Below are positions 25,047 through 32,433 of a stretch of DNA of 42,312 nt, one piece after another (the stretch's first letter is position 1; each line of letters begins with the position of its first letter). The notes under the pieces are model-generated. The model had not been told where the DNA came from. It made no database searches and saw only the letters and a list, made by a program, of their open reading frames with translations. A program made the translations under genes and the position numbers. This stretch comes from Candidatus Rokubacteria bacterium CSP1-6 (lineage in GTDB: Bacteria; Methylomirabilota; Methylomirabilia; Rokubacteriales; CSP1-6), in contig LDXP01000015.1 in NCBI GenBank assembly GCA_001443385.1, positions 1 to 42,312 of the forward strand, read 5' to 3'.

Positions 25047-25368
25047 TTTTTCAAAAGCGAAACGCTCGGAGTATTGGAAGAGGATGCCCCCCCTCGAGGA
25101 GTTGGACCGGCACACCAAGATCCGGATCACCATCATGCTGTATCAAGACATCCTGGATTTCTTCAAAGCCCGGGCGGCGAAACCAGGGACGGAGCCGTAC
25201 CAGACGCAGATCAACAGGGTGCTGCGTGAATACATCGAGGGGCAGAAGGGTGCGGAAGGGAAGAAGGGCCCGGAGGATGAGCGGTTCATCTCGCGGCTGG
25301 CCGAGCGGGTAGCGGAGTACGTGGTGAAGAAGCAGGCGAGAAGGAAGGGGGGAGGCCGGGGGCGCTGA
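25030..25368 (+). CDS. brnA: BrnA-type antitoxin and autorepressor
   Basis: A 112-residue protein. The N-terminal MKKEFDFSKAKR is the BrnA toxin-binding signature. The segment from about 30 to 70 (IRITIMLYQDILDFFKARA, YQTQINRVLREYIEG) is a ribbon-helix-helix DNA-binding domain. The C-terminal 40 residues are charged and longer than usual. It neutralises BrnT and represses its own promoter in known systems. Here its partner is deleted, so it survives either as an orphan regulator or as an antidote to a BrnT elsewhere. It lies on the opposite strand between lpd and E2, two bases from the E2 stop. Confidence 0.88.
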   Translation: MKKEFDFSKAKRSEYWKRMPPLEELDRHTKIRITIMLYQDILDFFKARAAKPGTEPYQTQINRVLREYIEGQKGAEGKKGPEDERFISRLAERVAEYVVKKQARRKGGGRGR

Positions 25369-25370
25369 GC

Positions 25371-26672
25371 TCATAGGTCCAGCAACAGCTGGTCGGGGTG
25401 CTCGAGGCGGCTGACGAGGTCGGAGGCGAAGCGGGCGCCGTCGGCGCCGTCGGCGACGCGGTGGTCGAAGGTCAGGGTGAGGGGGAGCATGAGCCGCGCG
25501 CGGATCTGGCCGTCGTGGACCACGGCCTCTTCGCGCGCGCGGGCGACGCCCAGGATGGCGACTTCCGGGTAATTGATGATCGGAATCGCCCCCGTGCCGC
25601 CGAGGGCGCCGATGTTGGTGATCGTGAACGTCCCGCCGCGGAGGTCGTCGAGCGTGGCCTTGCCGTCCCGCATGCGCTGGGCGAGGGCGGCCAGCTCCCG
25701 GGCCAGGTCGAGCAGCGGCTTCTTGTCCACGTCGCGGATGACGGGGACGATGAGGCCGCGGTCCGTCGCCACGGCGATCCCCAGGTGGTAGTAGCGCTTG
25801 AGGATCAGCTCGCCGGCCGATGGGTCGAGGCTCGCGTTGAACCGGGGGTGCTCCTGGAGCGCGAGGGCCGCCGCCTTGAGGAGGAAGGAGGTCAGCGTGA
25901 GCGTGACGCCTCGCTCGCGCGCCGCGTCCAGGTTCCGGCGAATGACGGCGTCCAGCTCCGTGATGTCGGCCTTGTCGAAGTGGGTGACGTGGGGGATGAG
26001 CGCGGCGGAGAGCGTCATCCGCTCGGCGATGGTCCGGCGCAGGTGGGAAAGCGGCTGGCGCTCGATGGGGCCATACTGCTCGAACTTCGGTAGCGGGGGC
26101 GCCTCGACGCCGGGCCGGGCGAGGGGTCTGACCTCCGCCGCACGCCCGGCCGCCTCGCGGCGCGCCGTGGGAGCCGGGGCGGGAGCGCGGCCGGCGGCGG
26201 CGCGGACGTCCTCGTCGGTGACGCGACCTGCGGGTCCGCTGCCGGCCACCGTCGTGAGATCGACGCCGAGCTCCCGCGCCAGCCGCCGGGTCGCCGGCGT
26301 CGCCGGCACCGGCCCCCCGTGCGCTGTCGTCGGGGCTGGGCCAATGACGCTCGGCGGTGGAGACGGGGGCCCCTCGCGGCGAAGTGGGGTTTCTGAGCGA
26401 GCGAGGGGTCCCCGTCCCACCGCTGAGGCTGGCTCGCCGTCGGCGAAGGTGACGAGCACTTCGCCGACCTTGACGGTCTGGCCGGGACGCACGTGGACCT
26501 TCTCCACGCGGCCGCTCATGGGGGAGGGGATCTCGACCTGGGCCTTGTCGGTCTCGACCTCGAGGAAGGGCGCGTCCTCCTGGATGACGTCGCCCTCGCG
26601 AACGTGGACCGTGACGATCTCTGCCTCGGTCAGGCCCTCGCCCAGGTCGGGCAGGACGAACGCGCGCGCCAT
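25371..26672 (-). CDS. pdhC: Dihydrolipoamide acyltransferase (E2), pyruvate dehydrogenase type
   Basis: A 433-residue core enzyme of a 2-oxoacid dehydrogenase complex. There is one lipoyl domain (residues 1-80) with Lys43 in VETDKAQ as the lipoyl site, then a Pro-rich linker and the E1/E3-binding domain (about 118-158, TPATRRLARELGVDLTTV). The acyltransferase domain runs to the end, with the catalytic HRVADG (in TFDHRVADGADG). ATG at 26672 gives the canonical start MARAFVLPDLGEG; a GTG three codons upstream is an alternative. It follows E1beta with a copy of the GC-rich repeat between them. Pyruvate is the likeliest substrate; branched-chain oxoacids are possible. Confidence 0.93.
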   Translation of the reverse strand: MARAFVLPDLGEGLTEAEIVTVHVREGDVIQEDAPFLEVETDKAQVEIPSPMSGRVEKVHVRPGQTVKVGEVLVTFADGEPASAVGRGPLARSETPLRREGPPSPPPSVIGPAPTTAHGGPVPATPATRRLARELGVDLTTVAGSGPAGRVTDEDVRAAAGRAPAPAPTARREAAGRAAEVRPLARPGVEAPPLPKFEQYGPIERQPLSHLRRTIAERMTLSAALIPHVTHFDKADITELDAVIRRNLDAARERGVTLTLTSFLLKAAALALQEHPRFNASLDPSAGELILKRYYHLGIAVATDRGLIVPVIRDVDKKPLLDLARELAALAQRMRDGKATLDDLRGGTFTITNIGALGGTGAIPIINYPEVAILGVARAREEAVVHDGQIRARLMLPLTLTFDHRVADGADGARFASDLVSRLEHPDQLLLDL

Positions 26673-26676
26673 CCCG

Positions 26677-26747
26677 CTCACCCTTGCCCTCTCCCCCCCT
26701 CACCCCAACCCTCTCCCCCGGTGGGGGAGAGGAAAAAGGTGAGGGGG
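26677..26747. repeat. GC-rich dispersed intergenic repeat, copy E
   Basis: CTCACCCTTGCCCTCTCCCC, a second CTCACCCCAACCCTCTCCCCC arm split by a short loop, GGGGGAGAGG, then AAGGTGAGGGGG. It lies inside the E1beta-E2 gap and could uncouple expression of the two genes by forming a hairpin. There is no T-run. Confidence 0.75.
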
Positions 26748-26780
26748 ACGGGGATCACTCGCCGGAACGCGCGGGGCATT

Positions 26781-27761
26781 CTAAAAAGCGAGCGTCTGGC
26801 GGCAGGCGGCGACGACGCGCGCGACGTCGGGGACGGTGGCCCTCTCGCGGGCGAAGCCGACGAACGACACGTCGTAGGCCGCGACGCGCCGGATCGGCGC
26901 CTCGAGCGAGAGGAAGGCTCCCTCCATGATGCTGGCCGCGATCTCCGCGCCGGCGCCGAAGCTCTTGGGCGCCTCGTGGACGACGACCGCCCGCCCGGTT
27001 TTCTGGACCGACGCCACGAGCGTCTCGCGGTCGAGGGGCGAGATCGTCAGGAGGTCGATCACCTCGGCCTCCGCGCCGTCCTCGTCGTGGAGGACCTGAG
27101 CGGCCTCCCGGGCGACGCGGAGCATGGCGCCGTAGGCGATGAGCGTCAGGTCCTTGCCTTCCTGGACCACCTGGGCGCGGCCGATGGGAAGGGTCTCGGT
27201 CTCGTCGGGGACGTCTTCGCGCGCGGCGTGGTAGAGCCCCTTGGCCTCGAAGAAGATCACGGGGTCCGGATCGCGGATGGCGCTGACGAGGAGGCCGCGC
27301 GCGGTGCGGGGCCCGGAGGGGATCACCATCTTGAGCCCCGGGATCTGGGCGTAGAACTGCTCCTCCGACTCGGTGTGGTGCTCCAGCGCGCGCACGCCGC
27401 CGCCGTAGGGCATGCGGATGACCATCTGGCAGTGGAAGCGCCCCTGGGAGCGCATGCGGTAGCGCGCGGCGTGGTTCTCGATCTGGTGGAAGCACTGGAA
27501 GGCGAAGCCCGAGAACTGGATCTCGCAGATGGGCTTGAGGCCGTAGAGCGCCATGCCGACCGACGTGCCGATGATGGCGGCCTCCGCCAGCGGGCTGTCG
27601 ATCACGCGCCTCCCGCCGAACTTCCGGTGGAGGTCCTCCGTCACGCGGAAGACGCCGCCGTCCACCCCCACGTCCTCGCCGATGATGAGGACGTCGGGGT
27701 CGCGCTCCATCTCCTCGTGGAGCGCCAGGTTCAGCGCCTTCACCATGTTCAGTTTTGCCAT
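26781..27761 (-). CDS. pdhB: Pyruvate dehydrogenase E1 component, beta subunit
   Basis: A 326-residue subunit pairing with E1alpha to decarboxylate a 2-oxoacid and acylate the E2 lipoyl group. Typical segments: IGEDVGVDGGVFRVTEDL, DSPLAEAAIIGTSVGMALYG, EIQFSGFAF and YGGGVRALEHHTESEEQFYAQIPGLKMVIPS in pieces, and a C-terminal VVVHEAPKSFGAGAEIAA. Length is normal. Its first 13 bases overlap the end of E1alpha, so the two are translated together. Confidence 0.95.
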   Translation of the reverse strand: MAKLNMVKALNLALHEEMERDPDVLIIGEDVGVDGGVFRVTEDLHRKFGGRRVIDSPLAEAAIIGTSVGMALYGLKPICEIQFSGFAFQCFHQIENHAARYRMRSQGRFHCQMVIRMPYGGGVRALEHHTESEEQFYAQIPGLKMVIPSGPRTARGLLVSAIRDPDPVIFFEAKGLYHAAREDVPDETETLPIGRAQVVQEGKDLTLIAYGAMLRVAREAAQVLHDEDGAEAEVIDLLTISPLDRETLVASVQKTGRAVVVHEAPKSFGAGAEIAASIMEGAFLSLEAPIRRVAAYDVSFVGFARERATVPDVARVVAACRQTLAF

Positions 27762-28894
27762 CGGCTCGTCTTTCGCTGGCCGCGCATCGGCAGGGGCGGC
27801 GGGACCTCCTCGTCGCTCCGGCGCGGGGCGCTCTTCTCGAGCCGCTCGCGAAGCTCCTCGCGCTCGGCCTGGAGATCCGGGGGCAGCTCCGCGTAGACGT
27901 GGTCGAACATCGTCAGCGGGTCGGCCGCCCCCGTCGCCTCGAAGCGCTGCACCGCGGCGGCGATCTCGGCGTCAATCTGCTCCTCGAGGCGCTCCTCCAA
28001 GAGGTTCTTCTTCTGGAGGTACTGGCTGAAGCGCGTGAGGGGATCCTTCTGCTCCCAGGCCTTGACCTCCTCCTCGGAGCGGTACTTGGTCGGGTCGTCG
28101 GCGGTCGTGTGGACTCCCAGGCGATACGTCACGCACTCGATGAGGGTCGGCCCGCCCCCGCCGCGCGCGCGCTCGACCGCCTCGCGGCTGGCCGCATAGA
28201 CCGCCAGGACGTCGTTGCCGTCCACCTGGATCCCCGGGAAGCCGTACGCCAGCGCCTTCTGGGCGAGCGTCCGCGAGTGGGTCTGCTTCTTGAGCGGCAC
28301 CGAGATGGCCCACTGGTTGTTCTGGCAGACGAAGACGATCGGCACGTGCCAGACGCCGGCAACGTTCAAGGCCTCGTGGAAGTCGCCCTCGGACGTGGCG
28401 CCGTCGCCGAAGAAGACCATGACGACGGCGTCGTCGCCCCGGTACTGGGCGGCGTAGGCGAGGCCGACGGCGTGGGGGACCTGGGTCGCCACGGGGATGG
28501 TGATCGGCAGGTCGTGCTGGTCGGGGGCGGGCCGGCCGCCCTCCAGGTAGCCGGCGAAGAAGAGCAGCATCTTCTCGATCGGCCACCCGCGCCAGAGCAT
28601 GGCCGCCGTTTCGCGGAAGGACGGCACCATCCAGTCGGTGGGGCGGAGGGCGAAGACGCTGCCCATCTGGGAGGCTTCCTGGCCCTTGATCGGTGCGAAG
28701 GTGCCGATCCGCCCCTGGCGCTGGAGCCGCACCATCCGCTCGTCCAGGCGCCGCCCCAGGAGCATGGCGCGGTAGAGCCGCTTCAGGCCGTCGGGGGGGA
28801 TTTCCGGTTCGAGCGAGGTGTCGAGGTTGCCGTCACTGTCCAGGATGGACAGGTGCTCGATGGCGAACTGGGGCTCGAGGACCCTTCTCGGCAT
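27749..28894 (-). CDS. pdhA: Pyruvate dehydrogenase E1 component, alpha subunit
   Basis: A 381-residue thiamine-diphosphate subunit. The TPP/Mg motif starts at GDG 163-165 (GDGATSEGDFHEALN) and ends at NN 192-193 (VCQNNQW). The phosphorylation-loop region HTTADDPTKYR is typical. The first 35 residues are a variable extension. The C-terminal 30 residues are Arg/Pro-rich and overlap E1beta. Substrate preference (pyruvate over branched-chain acids) is inferred from motifs such as DWMVPSFRETAAML. Confidence 0.94.
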   Translation of the reverse strand: MPRRVLEPQFAIEHLSILDSDGNLDTSLEPEIPPDGLKRLYRAMLLGRRLDERMVRLQRQGRIGTFAPIKGQEASQMGSVFALRPTDWMVPSFRETAAMLWRGWPIEKMLLFFAGYLEGGRPAPDQHDLPITIPVATQVPHAVGLAYAAQYRGDDAVVMVFFGDGATSEGDFHEALNVAGVWHVPIVFVCQNNQWAISVPLKKQTHSRTLAQKALAYGFPGIQVDGNDVLAVYAASREAVERARGGGGPTLIECVTYRLGVHTTADDPTKYRSEEEVKAWEQKDPLTRFSQYLQKKNLLEERLEEQIDAEIAAAVQRFEATGAADPLTMFDHVYAELPPDLQAEREELRERLEKSAPRRSDEEVPPPLPMRGQRKTSRWQN

Positions 28895-28919
28895 GGCGGC
28901 GCCTTGCGACGCCCTTATC

Positions 28920-29660
28920 TTACCACCGAATCGCCCGCCGGGTCCTCACCATCCTGAGAATCCAGTACATCGCCACGGCCGAAGCCAGGTGCTTCAGCGT
29001 GTGGCCGCTCACGACTCCCCCCACCGCGAAGATCTGCGCGTCCAGCGCCTCGAAGAGCTTCGCCAGCGCGTACCACGCCAGCGCTCCGAGCAGGTCGGCG
29101 CCCCGCGTGTAGCGGGGCGGGAAGAGGAGGAGGATCAGCGGGATGGCCACGAGCGGGAAGAACTGGACGAGGGCGTACGGCCGGAGATCGCCCGCGCCGG
29201 ACAGCTCTCCGACGAGCCAGTACGCCACGCTCCCCGCGCCGGCGAGCAGGAGAATCGGAAGGAGCCGCCGCCCGGCGGTGAGGCTGATCCGCTCCGCGAT
29301 GATCACGGCGAACAGCGACATGATGACGATCGTCATCGGCAGCCGGTCCCAGAAGAGCGTCACGTTGCCGGGCGCCAGGTGGTAGTAGGCGGAGCCGAAT
29401 CCGGTCAGTCCGACCCCGGCGAAGAGGATCAGGAGCCCCGTCCGCTCCTCGAGCGCCGCTCGCCGCCGTACGAACGCCAGGCCGAGAGCACCCACGAGAA
29501 CGAACGGCGCGTTGGAGAGGACGTTGAGAGCGTTGGGGATGCCGAGGAAGGGGCGCCGGTCGGCGAAGTCGTGATAGGCGGGATCCTGAGGGATGGGCGG
29601 CAGGAAGAGCACAGTCACGATCGCCGCGAGCCCGATGCCGACGATGATCCACACCCGCAT
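28920..29660 (-). CDS. Ceramidase-like (CREST superfamily) membrane protein
   Basis: A 246-residue protein with about seven hydrophobic helices. The signatures of alkaline-ceramidase-like CREST proteins are present: YHDFADRRPFLGIPN after helix 1, GSAYYHLAPGNVTLFWDRLPM in the middle and SGHTLKHLASAVA in the last helix. In the family these His and Asp residues bind zinc for amide hydrolysis in the membrane. The bacterial substrate is unknown. It lies 25 bases beyond the E1alpha start, on the same strand, and begins seven bases after the diguanylate cyclase stop, so it is probably co-transcribed with the cyclase. Confidence 0.82.
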   Translation of the reverse strand: MRVWIIVGIGLAAIVTVLFLPPIPQDPAYHDFADRRPFLGIPNALNVLSNAPFVLVGALGLAFVRRRAALEERTGLLILFAGVGLTGFGSAYYHLAPGNVTLFWDRLPMTIVIMSLFAVIIAERISLTAGRRLLPILLLAGAGSVAYWLVGELSGAGDLRPYALVQFFPLVAIPLILLLFPPRYTRGADLLGALAWYALAKLFEALDAQIFAVGGVVSGHTLKHLASAVAMYWILRMVRTRRAIRW

Positions 29661-29666
29661 CTCAGC

Positions 29667-30848
29667 TCACGTGCAGAGGCGGTTGCGGCCGGCCTTCTTG
29701 GCGCGGTAGAGAGCGGCGTCGGCGGCCTCGATCACCCGCTCCGGCGTCGGGTGCTGGCGGCTCGCCTCGGCGACGCCGATCGAGACCGTGACGGACACTT
29801 TTTTCCGGCCGGCGCCCGCCCGCGGCCTGTCCGGTTTCTCCCGGGGCCGTCGCCGCCCCCGCACGGTGAACGCCGAGACCGAGATGCCGACCCTGAGGGC
29901 TTCGAGGTAGGGGATGATGTCCTCCACCGACTTGCTCGGGAAGAGCACGGCGAACTCCTCGCCCCCGTAGCGGTAGGCCTTGCCGCCGCCTCCGATGGCC
30001 GCCAGTCTCCCCCCAACCATCCGCAGCAGCTCGTCTCCCACATCGTGGCCGTGCTCGTCGTTGAAGCGCTTGAAGTGGTCGATGTCCACCATCGCGATCG
30101 CGTAGCGGCCGCCGAGCTTCAGGAGCGCCTCGTTGAGGGCCCGCCGGCCGGGGAGCCCCGTGAGCTCGTCGCCGTAGGCCATGCCGTGGGAGGTCTCCAC
30201 GAGGGACACCACGAGGATGAGGGCCGCGGTGGTGAAGTAGATCGTGGGCGCGGGTCCCGCCTGCCCCGCGAGCATGGCGAGGAAGGCCGCGACGAGCGCC
30301 CAGACGGAGCCGCTCTCGAGCACGGTCGGGTGGCGGGTGAAGCGCGCCGCGACCAAGCCGAACGCAAGGACGAAGGCCAGGAGGGCGGGCTGGGGGAGAC
30401 CGAGCGCGCGAAGCCAGGCCGACTCGACAAAGGCGTAGTCGAGCCAGGTGGTCGCGGGCGCCAGCTCGGGGCGCGAGATGAGGATGACGGCGGCAGCCTG
30501 GAGGAGGAGGACCATCAGCTTCACCCGACCCCGCGGTGTCAGGAGGCCGCGTTCCGAGAGCCAGGAGAGGGCGGCGAGATCGAGCGGCAGCAGGAGGGCG
30601 ACGGTGTGGGACACGCTCGGGCCCCCATAGAGGAGCCCGCGGTCGGCCAGGGCCAGGACCAGGAGCGCCAGGACCAGGCGGCTCCGGTCGAAGCGCCAGG
30701 CGAGCAGGATGCCGACGCCGAAGACCCCGTAGAAATAGACGGGGAGGAGCGCCGGGAGGGAGTCCCGAAGGGCGGCGAGGGAAGGCACGATGGTGGCGGC
30801 CAGGAGCAGGACGCCGCCCGGCAGGAGGTACCTGAGGGCCCGTTTCAA
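29667..30848 (-). CDS. Membrane-bound diguanylate cyclase (GGDEF)
   Basis: A 393-residue protein if TTG at 30848 is used. The N-terminal 220 residues contain about seven hydrophobic segments of no named sensor type. The GGDEF domain follows: DELTGLPGRRALNE, then the catalytic GGEEF at 295-299 with DIDHFKRFNDEHGHDVGDELL upstream. The usual RxxD inhibitory site before GGEEF is replaced by a glycine run (AIGGGGKAYRYGG). A basic insert (RGRRRPREKPDRPRAGAGRKK) breaks the domain about 35 residues later. c-di-GMP synthesis is expected. The start is uncertain; an upstream ATG at 30917 would invade the divergent gene. Confidence 0.88.
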   Translation of the reverse strand: MKRALRYLLPGGVLLLAATIVPSLAALRDSLPALLPVYFYGVFGVGILLAWRFDRSRLVLALLVLALADRGLLYGGPSVSHTVALLLPLDLAALSWLSERGLLTPRGRVKLMVLLLQAAAVILISRPELAPATTWLDYAFVESAWLRALGLPQPALLAFVLAFGLVAARFTRHPTVLESGSVWALVAAFLAMLAGQAGPAPTIYFTTAALILVVSLVETSHGMAYGDELTGLPGRRALNEALLKLGGRYAIAMVDIDHFKRFNDEHGHDVGDELLRMVGGRLAAIGGGGKAYRYGGEEFAVLFPSKSVEDIIPYLEALRVGISVSAFTVRGRRRPREKPDRPRAGAGRKKVSVTVSIGVAEASRQHPTPERVIEAADAALYRAKKAGRNRLCT

Positions 30849-30853
30849 GATAT

Positions 30854-30870
30854 TTTTTATGCTATCATCG
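30854..30870. promoter_or_regulatory. Overlapping divergent -10 candidates
   Basis: The AT-rich patch ATTTTTTATGCTATCAT lies between the diguanylate cyclase and the reductase genes. TATGCT or TATCAT could serve as -10 rightward, and TAGCAT, ten bases before the TTG at 30848, could serve leftward. No clear -35 hexamers, so this is tentative. Confidence 0.3.
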
Positions 30871-30886
30871 CCCGGCCGGGGCTGAC

Positions 30887-31927
30887 ATGAGAATCGGGAT
30901 CGTCGGCGCGGGCGCAATCGGGTCCATCGTGGGCGGGCTCCTCACGAAGGCCGGCCACGACGTGACGCTCATCGACCAGTGGCCCGAGCACGTGGAGACG
31001 CTGAAGGCCAAGGGCCTCCGGCTGAGCGGCACGTGCGGCGACCACACCATCCCGGTCCAGGCGCTCCACATCCACGAGGCCCAGTCCATCCGCGAGCCCT
31101 TCGAGGCCGTCTTCATCGCGGTCAAGTCCTACGACACCGAGTGGGCCACCGCCCTCGGCCTGGCGTACCTGAAGCAGCCCGACGGGGTCGTGGTGGTCTT
31201 CCAGAACGGGATCAACGACGAGCGGGTGGCGGCCATCGCCGGCAGGGAGCGGACGCTCGGCTGCGTGATCACGATCGGCGCCGCGATGTACGAGCCCGGC
31301 CACGCGATGCGCACCGACTCGGGCAAGCTCGGCTTCAAGATCGGCGAGCTGGACGGCCGGGACACCGAGCGGGGGCGCGAGCTGGTCCGGATCATGAACG
31401 ACGTGGCGCCCGCCAAGCTCACGACGAACCTCTGGGGCGAGCGCTGGTCGAAGCTCGCCATCAACTGCATGGCGAACCCCCTGGCCGGCCTCTCCGGCCT
31501 GGGCTCCGCCGAGGTCCGCTCCCAGCCCGTCCCGCGCCGGATCGCGATCCAGATCGCCGCCGAGGTTGTCAAGGTCGGCCGCGCCTACGGCCACGAGGTG
31601 GAGCCGATCTTCGGCATCGAGGCCCAGCGCTTTGTGGACGCCGCGGAGGGCCGTGGGCTCGCGGAGGTCGAGGCCGACATGGCGGCCGGCACCAAGTTCC
31701 TGGCCGGCGGGCGGCCATCCCTCCTCCAGGACGTCCTGAAGGGCCGCCGCACCGAGGTGGACTACCTGAACGGGTACGTCGCCGCGCAGGGACGGAAGGC
31801 CGGCGTCAAGACGCCCTTCAACGACGCCATCGTCGAGCTCTTCAGGCGCTACGGCGTCGGGACGCTCAAGCCGGACCCGAAGAACCTCGAGCCGCTCGTC
31901 AGGATGCTGCCCCCCCAGGGGGCTTGA
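30887..31927 (+). CDS. Ketopantoate reductase (PanE/ApbA) family protein
   Basis: A 346-residue NADPH-dependent reductase. The N-terminal Rossmann motif GIVGAGAIGSIVG is at about 4-16, followed by VFIAVKSYDT and VVVFQNGIND. The catalytic-domain segment LWGERWSKLAINCMANPLAGL contains the family Lys and Asn. The C-terminal KFLAGGRPSLLQDVLKGRRTEVDYLNGYV segment (quoted in parts) matches the conserved PSMxQDxxxGRxTEIDxxNG pattern. It probably reduces 2-dehydropantoate for coenzyme A synthesis, but many paralogues act on other 2-oxoacids. It is slightly longer than the 300-residue Escherichia coli enzyme. Confidence 0.88.
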   Translation: MRIGIVGAGAIGSIVGGLLTKAGHDVTLIDQWPEHVETLKAKGLRLSGTCGDHTIPVQALHIHEAQSIREPFEAVFIAVKSYDTEWATALGLAYLKQPDGVVVVFQNGINDERVAAIAGRERTLGCVITIGAAMYEPGHAMRTDSGKLGFKIGELDGRDTERGRELVRIMNDVAPAKLTTNLWGERWSKLAINCMANPLAGLSGLGSAEVRSQPVPRRIAIQIAAEVVKVGRAYGHEVEPIFGIEAQRFVDAAEGRGLAEVEADMAAGTKFLAGGRPSLLQDVLKGRRTEVDYLNGYVAAQGRKAGVKTPFNDAIVELFRRYGVGTLKPDPKNLEPLVRMLPPQGA

Positions 31928-31929
31928 CG

Positions 31930-31944
31930 AGGGGCGGCGCCCCT
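31930..31944. terminator. Short GC hairpin between convergent genes
   Basis: AGGGGC-GGC-GCCCCT, a 6-bp stem with a 3-base loop, filling the gap between the reductase stop and the stop of the small leftward gene. No T-run; a weak bidirectional terminator at best. Confidence 0.4.
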
Positions 31945-32240
31945 TATCGCGCTTCGGTGCCGTGCACCGGCGCGAATATGGGATCCGTTCGCCAGCGCCG
32001 GACCGCTGCCGACTGCTCCGGGAACACCGACGCCAGACGCGCGAACTCCTCACCGCTCGCCTGGAAGAACGCCTCGTAGAGCGCCTTCTGGAACGGGCTC
32101 GGCGTCACCGAATGGCGGCATCGGGCCCCGAGGCGCAGATAGAGGACGTGCCGTTCGGCCTCGGTGAGGGGATGCGCCGGCGCAACAACGACCTTCGGGT
32201 GGTCCGGCTTGTGGAAGAGGGACCTCACGTCGTCAGGCAT
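31944..32240 (-). CDS. Small unknown protein, 98 residues
   Basis: ATG at 32240 is preceded by GGGAGGTG, a strong ribosome binding site. The product is soluble, with MPDDVRSLFHKPDHPKVVVAPAHPLTEAERHVLYLRLGA in successive parts, then a helical half rich in Phe and Ala (KALYEAFFQASGEEFARLA). No family recognised. It converges with the reductase gene and diverges from the luciferase-like gene at 32434. Confidence 0.75.
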   Translation of the reverse strand: MPDDVRSLFHKPDHPKVVVAPAHPLTEAERHVLYLRLGARCRHSVTPSPFQKALYEAFFQASGEEFARLASVFPEQSAAVRRWRTDPIFAPVHGTEAR

Positions 32241-32365
32241 ACCAATCACCTCCCAACGAGAGTCTCCACCCCTTGAAGGCAGCATAGAGGATGCCACCCC
32301 CCCTCCGGCCCCATCTGTTCGAGAAGATGGCCTTTCCGCCTGACGGCGAGCAATCTGGATGCCGC

Positions 32366-32388
32366 GGTGACACGCAGCCCGTGTCACC
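32366..32388. promoter_or_regulatory. Perfect inverted repeat upstream of a promoter
   Basis: GGTGACACG (32366-32374) and CGTGTCACC (32380-32388), spacer CAGCC. It ends eight bases before the -35 hexamer of the luciferase-like gene promoter, a usual place for an activator or repressor site. A 9-bp stem could also act as a terminator, but no T-run is present on either side. Confidence 0.55.
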
Positions 32389-32396
32389 CAGGATTC

Positions 32397-32425
32397 TTGA
32401 CAGCCGCCGCCACCGCACCTAGACT
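32397..32425 (+). promoter_or_regulatory. Promoter of the 32434 oxidoreductase gene, leaderless type
   Basis: TTGACA (32397-32402), a 17-bp spacer, TAGACT (32420-32425), then eight bases to the ATG at 32434. No Shine-Dalgarno. Transcription is predicted at about 32432. Confidence 0.7.
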
Positions 32426-32433
32426 GCGCCCAC

